A stretch of DNA of 64,000 nt from an uncultured Algibacter sp. (GTDB taxonomy: Bacteria > Bacteroidota > Bacteroidia > Flavobacteriales > Flavobacteriaceae). Below the pieces are notes generated by a model, which had not been told where the DNA came from, did not search any database, and worked only from the letters and a program-made list of their open reading frames with translations. This document shows positions 9,892 to 17,830 of the stretch, one piece after another. The DNA lies in assembly GCF_947495925.1 (NCBI RefSeq), contig NZ_CANMAU010000001.1:473523-537522 (forward strand). Direction: 5' to 3'. The position numbers and the translations under genes are program-made. Position 1 is the first letter of the stretch, and each line of letters starts with the position of its first letter.

Positions 9892-9895
9892 TAAA

Positions 9896-11584
9896 ATGAA
9901 AAAGAAAATCATGAACACAAAATATATCGTCATTCTATTAATCTTTATGGGGGTTACAGCATGTAATTCTCCTGAAGACGTTTTAAGAGACAACAACATT
10001 CCTATTGAGGAAGATGTTCAGTTACCTGCATTGATTGCAGGAGAAGCAGATTTTTCTAAATATGTATCCGTAGGAAACTCTTTAACATCAGGACTTTCAG
10101 ACGGCACCGTTTTTCTAGCAGCTCAAGAGAAATCATTTCCAAAAATTTTATCCGAAAAATTTGCTTTAATCGGTGGTGGAGAATTTACGCAACCACTTGT
10201 AAGTGACAATAATGGAGGTTTAGCACTTAATGGAACTAGAATTGCAAGTCCACGATTTGCTGTAGGTCAAAATGACTGTAGCGGAGATCCAACGCCTAAA
10301 AGGTTAGATGATATTATAGGCCCGGTAACAGTTTCCACAGATATTGTTCTAAATAACCCTACAGGCCCATTTAATAACATGGGGGTTCCGTTGGCAAAGA
10401 GTTTTCATTTACTAGCACCTGGATATGGAAACATTGCAAATTTCCCTACTGCTGCAAATCCTTATTTCATAAGAATGACTGGCTCTACACCAAATGCAAG
10501 CGTATTGGAGCTTTCTATGGCTCAAGCGCCAACATTCTTTTCTTTATGGATTGGAAATAACGATGTTCTAGGTTATGCAACTTCTGGCGGTGATGGCTCA
10601 AATCCTATTACTCCAGTTGATGGCCCACCAGGGGTTGGTTTTAATCAAACTTACGGAGCCATAATTGCCACTTTAACATCTGGTGGCGCCAAAGGTATTG
10701 TAGCTAATATTCCTTATGTAACAGATATTGCCCATTTTACTACCGTAACCTGGGATGCATTGGACCCTACCGATGAGTGTCAAGCGGATCTCGCTGAACA
10801 AATACCTCAACTAAATGCCCAATTATACGGTATTTTGAAAGATATTTTTACGGCTTATGGAGAACCAGACAGAGTTGACTTACTTACAACAGATGGCCCT
10901 AACCCCCTATTAATATACGATGAGACTCTAAAAGATTTATCAGAAGAAATAAGAACTATACTAAGTAATAGTCCTGAATTTGCTTTATTAGTACAATCGT
11001 TTGGTTTACCTGTTGAAGCTGTACCCCTTGTGGCCGGTCTTTTTGGAAATGCCTATGGAACTGTAAGGCAAACCAATGAAAATGATTTATTAGTATTAAC
11101 AAGCGGCTCAATAATTGGAACGGTTAATGAATTCTCATCTCAGGCATTGCAAGGACTTGGATTATCAAAGGAAGTAGCCGACCAATTTTCAGTAGAAGGT
11201 ATTACACTACCATTAATTGATAAATGGGTTCTTTTACCGAGCGAACAATCTGAGATTAAGATGGCTATTGATAATTTTAATACTACCATTGAAACTGCCG
11301 CAACTCAAGCTGGATTGGCTTTTGTTGATGCTAACGCATTGCTCACAGAATTATCAACCACAGGTATTACTTCAAATAATTTCACCTTAACCTCTGGTTT
11401 AATAACAGGAGGCGCTTTTTCTTTAGATGGTGTCCACTTAACCTCTAGGGGCTACGCCTTAGTTGCCAATGAATTTATGAAGGCTATTGATGCTACTTAT
11501 GGGTCTAATTTTGAAGCTTCGGGTAATTTAGTAGACATTGGAACATATCCTACCAATTATTCTCCTTTATTACCACCACAATAA
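9896..11584 (+). CDS. SGNH/GDSL-hydrolase family lipoprotein
   Basis: The start at 9896 is chosen because it gives a proper lipoprotein signal (MKKKIMNTKYIVILL, lipobox GVTAC) and follows the receptor stop by 4 nt; an upstream in-frame ATG at 9812 would overlap the receptor and bury the signal. Position 9911 is an alternative start. The product of 562 residues shows SGNH blocks: GNSLTSG (block I, nucleophile Ser), the WIGNND stretch (block III, catalytic Asn context) and DGVHLTSRGYALVANEF near the C-terminus (block V, Asp-x-x-His). The family hydrolyses esters or lipids. The long insert between blocks I and III is unusual compared with a roughly 200-residue esterase. Coupled to the TonB receptor upstream, it may process the imported ligand at the cell surface. 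Confidence 0.8.
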   Translation: MKKKIMNTKYIVILLIFMGVTACNSPEDVLRDNNIPIEEDVQLPALIAGEADFSKYVSVGNSLTSGLSDGTVFLAAQEKSFPKILSEKFALIGGGEFTQPLVSDNNGGLALNGTRIASPRFAVGQNDCSGDPTPKRLDDIIGPVTVSTDIVLNNPTGPFNNMGVPLAKSFHLLAPGYGNIANFPTAANPYFIRMTGSTPNASVLELSMAQAPTFFSLWIGNNDVLGYATSGGDGSNPITPVDGPPGVGFNQTYGAIIATLTSGGAKGIVANIPYVTDIAHFTTVTWDALDPTDECQADLAEQIPQLNAQLYGILKDIFTAYGEPDRVDLLTTDGPNPLLIYDETLKDLSEEIRTILSNSPEFALLVQSFGLPVEAVPLVAGLFGNAYGTVRQTNENDLLVLTSGSIIGTVNEFSSQALQGLGLSKEVADQFSVEGITLPLIDKWVLLPSEQSEIKMAIDNFNTTIETAATQAGLAFVDANALLTELSTTGITSNNFTLTSGLITGGAFSLDGVHLTSRGYALVANEFMKAIDATYGSNFEASGNLVDIGTYPTNYSPLLPPQ

Positions 11585-11601
11585 ACTATCAAGAATATAG
11601 T

Positions 11602-11632
11602 AAAAAGACCTTCAAATTGAAGGTCTTTTTTT
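11602..11632 (+). terminator. Rho-independent terminator after receptor/lipoprotein operon
   Basis: AAAAAGACCTTCAA and TTGAAGGTCTTTTT form 14-nt arms around a single A, followed by a T tract. It lies 18 nt after the lipoprotein stop. Confidence 0.85.
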
Positions 11633-11680
11633 ATTGCAAAAAAGCTAGAAAAAAGAACTTTCATTTTAAATTAAAAAATA

Positions 11681-11688
11681 TATCTTTG
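11681..11688 (+). promoter_or_regulatory. -7 promoter box of atpD
   Basis: TATCTTTG matches TAnnTTTG exactly and lies 61 nt before the atpD start, directly after the terminator of the previous operon. No TTG occurs at proper -33 spacing. Confidence 0.5.
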
Positions 11689-11746
11689 CAGCGCGAAAAC
11701 AAAAAGAGTTTTCACGCAATTAAGTCGCATAATATTAAACACATAA

Positions 11747-13258
<1,512 letters not shown>

Positions 13259-13328
13259 TTAGTTAACAGTTGTTAGTTACTGATTATTAAAAGACATTAA
13301 CAACAACCAATAATAAATACCAATAAAT

Positions 13329-13622
13329 ATGTATTTAGAAATTGTATCACCAGAAGCCACCTTATTTAGTTCGGAAGTTGACTCTGTAACAGTACCAGGT
13401 ATTAATGGTGAATTTCAAATGTTAAATAATCACGCACCTATTGTTTCTTTGCTAAAAGATGGTGTCATTAAAATTCACACACATACTCAAAGTCATTTAG
13501 TTTTTGATCAGCTACATGGTAAGGTATTACCACATGCTGATGATGACAAAGTTCTAACTGTTACAATAAACTCGGGAACTCTAGAAATGAAAGATAACAA
13601 AGCTATCATATTAGCAGACTAA
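13329..13622 (+). CDS. atpC: F1F0 ATP synthase subunit epsilon, short form
   Basis: The 97-residue protein has the N-terminal beta-sandwich of epsilon: MYLEIVSPEATLFSSEVDSVTVPGINGEFQ at the start, then a LNNHAPIVSLLKDG block near 35-48 and a final ALI-like strand (here KAIILAD). It couples the gamma rotor to the c-ring. The usual C-terminal two-helix domain, which in E. coli (about 138 residues) inhibits ATP hydrolysis, is absent. This short form is common in Bacteroidota, so it is not a truncation caused by mutation. It lies 70 nt after atpD and ends just before a strong bidirectional terminator. Confidence 0.95.
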   Translation: MYLEIVSPEATLFSSEVDSVTVPGINGEFQMLNNHAPIVSLLKDGVIKIHTHTQSHLVFDQLHGKVLPHADDDKVLTVTINSGTLEMKDNKAIILAD

Positions 13623-13643
13623 GTTTCATTTCATACGATAAAT

Positions 13644-13678
13644 AAAAAAAGCGAAATCAATGATTTCGCTTTTTTTTG
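13644..13678. terminator. Bidirectional terminator between atpC and umuD
   Basis: GCGAAATCA (13651-13659) and TGATTTCGC (13661-13669) pair perfectly, with A7 on one side and T9 on the other. It can end atpC on the plus strand and umuD on the minus strand. Confidence 0.9.
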
Positions 13679-13691
13679 TCTTTATTTATAA

Positions 13692-14135
13692 CTAAACCTT
13701 TTTAATCACATTGGTAACAATACCCCAGACCACAAAGTCGTTATCTTCTGTAACTCTTATAATAGGGTAGTTAGGATTCTCAGGCTGTAACCAAATTTCT
13801 TCCTTATCAACTCTTAAACGTTTTACAGTGAACTCACCATCTAAAAAACATACAGCTATTTTATTATTAGCCGGCTCTAAACTCCTATCAATAACCAACA
13901 AATCATTATCCTCTAACCCTGCTCCAATCATAGATTGTCCACTTACCCGAGCGTAAAAAGTTGTTTCTTTATTTTTAACAAGCTCCGCATCTAAAGAAAG
14001 ACGTTCCTGTTGCCCCAAATCCTCAGTAGGCGAAGGAAATCCACAAGAAATTCCGGTATCAAAAAACAAGGCACCAAGATCATCGGTGAATTTGGGATCA
14101 AAAAAAGTTAGTTCAGTAGGCTTATGTAATATCAT
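13692..14135 (-). CDS. umuD: UmuD-like S24 autoprotease, without adjacent umuC
   Basis: The 147-residue protein is a LexA/UmuD-type serine protease. The self-cleavage site is the Cys31-Gly32 bond in ISCGFPSPTEDL, the same Cys-Gly context as E. coli UmuD. The catalytic pair is Ser68 in ARVSGQSMIGAGL and Lys105 in LDGEFTVKRL. After RecA-stimulated cleavage, UmuD' normally associates with UmuC to form translesion polymerase V. It has no DNA-binding domain, so it is not LexA. In many genomes umuC follows directly; here the next gene downstream is atpC on the opposite strand, so umuD is alone. It may work with a distant UmuC/DinB-type polymerase. No SOS box was recognised upstream. Confidence 0.9.
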   Translation of the reverse strand: MILHKPTELTFFDPKFTDDLGALFFDTGISCGFPSPTEDLGQQERLSLDAELVKNKETTFYARVSGQSMIGAGLEDNDLLVIDRSLEPANNKIAVCFLDGEFTVKRLRVDKEEIWLQPENPNYPIIRVTEDNDFVVWGIVTNVIKKV

Positions 14136-14182
14136 TTTTTATCAATTTGAACGAAACAATGCATCTCTCTGCTATAAAGTTA

Positions 14183-14242
14183 CTAAAGATTCTTAAGTAT
14201 CTTCTTAATTTCATCTATATTTTCTTTAACAATCGTACTCAT
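14183..14242 (-). pseudogene. Possible remnant of a small gene (19 codons)
   Basis: In the 205-nt gap upstream of umuD the minus strand reads MSTIVKENIDEIKKILKNL then stop. The phrase IVKENIDEIKKI resembles the start of small MNT-type nucleotidyltransferases, and the frame then breaks. It could equally be a chance peptide. The rest of the gap shows nothing coding. Confidence 0.2.
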
Positions 14243-14340
14243 AGACTAGTAACAACTTTCTGTTAAGAATTAATCTACCTTCTCATTACAGTATTGGCTT
14301 TCTTATAGAAAGGTATGAAAACTAATGAAACAGTGGATTG

Positions 14341-14799
14341 CTAAAATAACTTCCCTTTTTTCATTATACTTGTCCCCATGCGTTTATAGGCCACCTTAAC
14401 ACCATTAGCACAAAAAATATAAGCACCGCTTTCTTTCTGTTCTTTATAGGATATTAAAATAACCTCGGCCTCAGTACAATTATAATCTTTTGCTACTTTC
14501 TTTTTTACATGCTTCATGGTAGCACGCCCTTTTTTTAATTGCGATTGAATTTTACTATTCAACTTTGGTTCAACAAAATCTGGAGCAAGATTACATGTTT
14601 TAGATATGGTTGGTAGGGTTCCAGCAACTATGGTAGAATCTGTAGATTTTTCAGCAGGAACTTCTAAATCTATATACTCCCATGTATAATCTGCTTTCAA
14701 TAAAACACGCCGCCCATCCTCTGTTTTAACAATGTAATTGTTTTGAGCAAAACCAATACAAGAAATAAAAAATAGAAAAATAAAAAAATAAGTTTTCAT
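14341..14799 (-). CDS. Small secreted protein, DUF3157-like
   Basis: The start at 14799 is preferred over an ATG nine codons upstream because it gives a clean signal peptide MKTYFFIFLFFISCIGFAQ, cut after about residue 19. The mature part (about 133 residues) begins with NYIVKTEDGRRVLLKADYTWEYI, a DG-R-VLLk-D-TWeY pattern that I associate with DUF3157-type periplasmic proteins. The second half is basic with two cysteines (NLAPDF preceded by TC, and DYNCTEAEV) plus a third in IFCANG. Function is unknown. It is downstream of the HTH/DUF2975 pair on the same strand but separated by about 40 nt, so co-transcription is possible. The C-terminus is basic (MKKGKLF). Confidence 0.6.
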   Translation of the reverse strand: MKTYFFIFLFFISCIGFAQNNYIVKTEDGRRVLLKADYTWEYIDLEVPAEKSTDSTIVAGTLPTISKTCNLAPDFVEPKLNSKIQSQLKKGRATMKHVKKKVAKDYNCTEAEVILISYKEQKESGAYIFCANGVKVAYKRMGTSIMKKGKLF

Positions 14800-14841
14800 T
14801 ACGCTAAATATAGAATTGTAGATCACTTCAAAAATACAATT

Positions 14842-15048
14842 TTAATCTTCAACATATTCTAAAATATCAGCCGGCTGACAATATAAAGCCTTACAAACAG
14901 CTTCTAATGTAGAAAAGCGGACCGCTTTAGCCTTACCTGATTTTAAAATAGACATATTAGCAGTAGTTATGCCTATAATTTCAGCCAATTCCTTGCTTTT
15001 CATGTTGCGCTTAGTAAGCATTACATCTAGGTTTACTATTATTGGCAT
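14842..15048 (-). CDS. YozG-like Cro/CI-type helix-turn-helix regulator
   Basis: This 68-residue protein is a single XRE-family helix-turn-helix domain: DVMLTKRNMKSKELAEIIG (helices 1-2), ITTANMSILKSGKAKAVRFSTLEAVCKAL (recognition helix and helix 4), and a C-terminal CQPADILEYVED cap. It matches the small YozG/HipB-like regulators that bind DNA as dimers. The preceding gene is a DUF2975 membrane protein, with one base between them; this pairing is known from Bacillus YoaS-YozG and many Firmicutes and Bacteroidota. An extended inverted repeat overlaps the promoter of the pair (15576-15626), a likely autoregulatory operator. The signal sensed is unknown. Confidence 0.88.
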   Translation of the reverse strand: MPIIVNLDVMLTKRNMKSKELAEIIGITTANMSILKSGKAKAVRFSTLEAVCKALYCQPADILEYVED

Positions 15049-15049
15049 A

Positions 15050-15574
15050 CTATATGGTTAATTTATTTTCTTCTTCAGTTTCCTTAGCACGTTTAAAAAT
15101 CTCAGCTAGAATATAGAAAGCCAAACCTGCTGGAATTAGAAAAGTAAACTCTATTTTTAGTTCATTTAAAAAGTGAAAAGAATCTGCATTAAGTGCCGAG
15201 AGGAAATACCTAAGCACTAGTATATTGATCGTATAAGTGATAAACACATTACCAATTTTTTTAAAATTTTTAATATTCTTATCACTAAAATAATGACCTA
15301 ACTCAACTTCTTTTAAAATGGGTAAAAAATGAGCAAAGCCATAAATTAAGTAACCTCGCAGAAAAAAGAGTCCAACGCTAATGGCATAGTAACTCCACTT
15401 AATCGCGTTTTCAGACCTAAACCAACTTTCATTTTTATTTACTGTACTAGTCCAGTTTTGAAATGCTTTAAACTGATTAAAATCAAACTCTCTTATGTCA
15501 TTAAGCAGTATACTTGCCGATGCTACTAAAAGAACATATGTTATTATGGCTAAAATTTTGGTGTTATCTTTCAT
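15050..15574 (-). CDS. DUF2975 family four-helix membrane protein
   Basis: The 174-residue protein has four hydrophobic segments near residues 7-25, 58-80, 108-128 and 146-166, the DUF2975 layout. The loop between TM2 and TM3 includes the family-like block ELGHYFSDKNIKNFKKIGNVF. The C-terminus is charged (RAKETEEENKLTI). It is the first gene of a two-gene unit with the small HTH regulator, separated from it by one nucleotide. Such pairs probably form a membrane-linked regulatory module in which the membrane protein influences the HTH partner, but no biochemical role is established. A full Bacteroidota promoter lies just upstream inside a large inverted repeat. Confidence 0.85.
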   Translation of the reverse strand: MKDNTKILAIITYVLLVASASILLNDIREFDFNQFKAFQNWTSTVNKNESWFRSENAIKWSYYAISVGLFFLRGYLIYGFAHFLPILKEVELGHYFSDKNIKNFKKIGNVFITYTINILVLRYFLSALNADSFHFLNELKIEFTFLIPAGLAFYILAEIFKRAKETEEENKLTI

Positions 15575-15575
15575 G

Positions 15576-15626
15576 ATTATTGTTTAACGATAACAAATAT
15601 ATATTAAATTATCGAAAAACAATAAT
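15576..15626. promoter_or_regulatory. Extended inverted-repeat operator of the DUF2975/HTH operon
   Basis: The left arm ATTATTGTTTAACGATAA (15576-15593) and right arm TTATCGAAAAACAATAAT (15609-15626) are inverted copies matching at 16 of 18 positions, the two mismatches lying together in the middle. The 15-nt spacer contains the -7 box of the minus-strand promoter. Arm centres are 33 nt apart, about three helical turns. This is a strong candidate operator for the HTH protein. Confidence 0.7.
15594..15622 (-). promoter_or_regulatory. Promoter of the DUF2975/HTH operon
   Basis: On the minus strand TTG (15620-15622), an 18-nt spacer and TATATTTG (15594-15601) fit the Bacteroidota consensus TTG-N17-23-TAnnTTTG. 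It lies 20 nt before the DUF2975 start and is framed by the inverted repeat. Confidence 0.7.
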
Positions 15627-15646
15627 TTTTTATTAAAAATATTAAA

Positions 15647-15678
15647 TTGATAAAAAACCTAAGCATTATTTATATTTG
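15647..15678 (+). promoter_or_regulatory. Promoter of the bioF operon
   Basis: TTG (15647-15649), a 21-nt spacer and TATATTTG (15671-15678) match the Bacteroidota consensus fully. The bioF ATG is at 15686, only 8 nt after the box, so the transcript would be leaderless or nearly so. Confidence 0.75.
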
Positions 15679-15685
15679 CTTTTAG

Positions 15686-16834
15686 ATGAAAAACCTCCCT
15701 AAACAACTTCAAAAAAAAATAGAAGCTCGCAAAGCGAATAACGCATTGAGGCAACTTCGTGCCAAAACTGATTTGGTTGATTTCTCATCTAACGATTACT
15801 TAGGGTTTTCAAAGCATAAAACCATTTTTAAAAACAGCCATCAATTTTTGATTAAACATAACATCATTGAAAATGGATCTACAGGGTCTAGATTACTCTC
15901 AGGAAATCATCGTACTTATTCTATAGTTGAAGATATGATCACCAATTTTCATGGCAGTGAAGCCGCTTTAATTTACAACTCAGGTTATGATGCCAATATA
16001 GGCTTCTTTTCAAGTGTACCTTTACGTGGCGATATCATTTTATATGATGAACATATACATGCCTCTATTCGAGACGGAATGGGCATGAATCATGCTAAAT
16101 CCTACAAGTTTAAGCATAATAATTTAGAATCCTTAGAACAATTACTTATTCGTTATTCTGAATTAATTTCAGAACCTACACAAACCGTTTATGTGGTTAC
16201 CGAATCTGTATTTTCAATGGATGGAGACACTCCCAACTTAGGTAAACTATCCAAACTATGCACGGCATACAAAGCCCTATTAATTGTTGATGAAGCTCAC
16301 ACCATTGGTGTTTTTGGAGAACATGGAATAGGTCTTATTCAAGAATCTAATATTAAAACTTTTGCCCGTATTATAACTTATGGAAAAGCCATGGGTTGCC
16401 ATGGCGCTGCTATTTTATGCAATGATTCCTTAAAACAATACCTAATAAATTTTTCACGTAGTTTCATTTACACAACGGCATTACCTCCGCATAGCTTAGC
16501 TACTATTCATGCTTCATATAACGAGTTAATAACATCAAATTCACAAAAGCTGCTGCATGAAAACATTAAACATTTCAAAACTGAGATTAAAAACAACACC
16601 CTAAAATCCATTTTTATTCATAGTAATTCCGCTATTCATTGTTGTGTTATTCCAGGAAATGATCATGTAAAATCTATCTCTAAAACATTGCAAAATTCAG
16701 GCTTTAACGTTAAGCCTATATTATCGCCAACCATACCAGAAGGTCAAGAACGTTTACGCTTCTGCCTTCATGCCTACAATACTAAAAAAGAAATTTCGGA
16801 AGTCTTAAGCTTGTTGGCTACCTTTGTTGCGTAA
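15686..16834 (+). CDS. bioF: 8-amino-7-oxononanoate synthase
   Basis: BioF condenses pimeloyl-ACP (or -CoA) with L-alanine to 8-amino-7-oxononanoate, using PLP. The 382-residue protein shows the alpha-oxoamine synthase marks DFSSNDYLGF near residue 30, GSTGSRLLSGNH near 65, VTESVFSMDGD near 170, DEAHTIGVFGEHGIG near 200 and the PLP-lysine region ITYGKAMGCHGAA near 235. Length is normal (about 385). It is the first gene of bioF - DUF2007 gene - bioD - bioA, all tightly packed. A full promoter ends 8 nt before the ATG. It is distinguished from Kbl by its place in the biotin operon. Confidence 0.95.
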   Translation: MKNLPKQLQKKIEARKANNALRQLRAKTDLVDFSSNDYLGFSKHKTIFKNSHQFLIKHNIIENGSTGSRLLSGNHRTYSIVEDMITNFHGSEAALIYNSGYDANIGFFSSVPLRGDIILYDEHIHASIRDGMGMNHAKSYKFKHNNLESLEQLLIRYSELISEPTQTVYVVTESVFSMDGDTPNLGKLSKLCTAYKALLIVDEAHTIGVFGEHGIGLIQESNIKTFARIITYGKAMGCHGAAILCNDSLKQYLINFSRSFIYTTALPPHSLATIHASYNELITSNSQKLLHENIKHFKTEIKNNTLKSIFIHSNSAIHCCVIPGNDHVKSISKTLQNSGFNVKPILSPTIPEGQERLRFCLHAYNTKKEISEVLSLLATFVA

Positions 16835-16844
16835 ATTTAAATGG

Positions 16845-17222
16845 ATGAATGATCATTTTACTGTGTTGGCAATATTTGAATATTCTAGCGAGGCACAAAT
16901 CACAAAAGCAAAACTAGACTCAGAAGGGATTAAAACCATGTTGGCCGATGAAAAAACCATTGACACAGACCCTTTATTAAGTCAAGCTATTGGTGGTGTT
17001 AAGTTATTAGTTCATAAAAAGGATTTAGAAATAGCTACCGAAATCTACAATAATATAAGACGCTATCGTAAAGATGAAAATGGCAATGACATCCACTGCC
17101 CGAAATGCCAATCCACTAAAATATTAATGGCTCCTCCTGATAGAAAAAATATTTTTTATATGCTATTCCCTTTTTTCGAAAAGTCAAAGCACATGTGTAA
17201 TAATTGCCAAACTATTTTTTAA
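16845..17222 (+). CDS. DUF2007-type protein with C-terminal zinc ribbon
   Basis: The start at 16845 (MNDHFTVLAIFEY) is preferred; an earlier in-frame ATG at 16824 would overlap the end of bioF by 11 nt. The 125-residue product has an N-terminal DUF2007 (putative signal-transducing) ferredoxin-like fold with VLAIFEYSSEAQITKAKLDSEGI and GGVKLLVHKKDLEIA, then a C-terminal rubredoxin-like ribbon, CPKCQS near residue 84 and MCNNCQTIF at the very end. The four cysteines suggest a bound Zn. Its stop overlaps the bioD start in TAATG, so translation is coupled. A role in biotin synthesis is suggested only by position; DUF2007 proteins have no well-defined function. Confidence 0.75.
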   Translation: MNDHFTVLAIFEYSSEAQITKAKLDSEGIKTMLADEKTIDTDPLLSQAIGGVKLLVHKKDLEIATEIYNNIRRYRKDENGNDIHCPKCQSTKILMAPPDRKNIFYMLFPFFEKSKHMCNNCQTIF

Positions 17223-17830
17223 TGAGCACCTATTTTGTAACGGGCATATCAACCGATGTTGGAAAAACAGTAGCCTCAGCTATAATTACAGAAGCTTTAC
17301 AAGCCGATTATTGGAAACCTGTACAAGCTGGCGAGTTAGATAATTGCGATACCAAAACAGTTAAACGTTTAGTTTCAAACTCCAAATCCAAATTTCACCT
17401 TAATGCTTATGCGCTAAACACACCAATGAGTCCGCATGGAGCTGCAGCTATTGATAATATTGAAATTGATCTCAACACTATTAAGCCTCCAAAAACAGAT
17501 AACCATTTAGTGATTGAAGGTGCAGGAGGACTACTGGTCCCGCTAAATAACAAAAACACTGTTTTTGACTTAGTTAAACCCAGTTATAAAGTGATTGTAA
17601 TTTCTAGACATTACTTAGGGAGCATCAACCACACACTTTTAACGGTAAACTTGTTAAAAAATAATGGGTTTGAGGTCGCTATTATTTTCAGCGGAAATGA
17701 ACATAAGTCAACGGAAGACATTATAATTAAAATGACGCAAGTTCCTGTAATTGGTAGAATTGACGAAGAACCCTACTTTGATTCCAATGTAGTTAGAGAA
17801 TATGCCGCATTGTTTAAAGATAAATTATGA
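17222..17830 (+). CDS. bioD: ATP-dependent dethiobiotin synthetase
   Basis: BioD closes the ureido ring, converting 7,8-diaminopelargonate, CO2 and ATP to dethiobiotin. The start at 17222 gives MSTYFVTGISTDVGKT, with the P-loop GISTDVGKT at residues 8-16; an in-frame ATG at 17204 would run back into the previous gene. IEGAGGLLVPLN near residue 100 is the family's second phosphate-binding segment. The total of 202 residues is normal. The start overlaps the previous stop (TAATG) and its own stop overlaps the bioA start (ATGA, 17827-17830), so three genes are translationally coupled. Confidence 0.95.
   Translation: MSTYFVTGISTDVGKTVASAIITEALQADYWKPVQAGELDNCDTKTVKRLVSNSKSKFHLNAYALNTPMSPHGAAAIDNIEIDLNTIKPPKTDNHLVIEGAGGLLVPLNNKNTVFDLVKPSYKVIVISRHYLGSINHTLLTVNLLKNNGFEVAIIFSGNEHKSTEDIIIKMTQVPVIGRIDEEPYFDSNVVREYAALFKDKL

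Noticed and set aside
9812..9895. Upstream extension of the SGNH lipoprotein start
   Set aside because: It overlaps the TonB receptor and would bury the clear lipoprotein signal; ATG at 9896 fits better.
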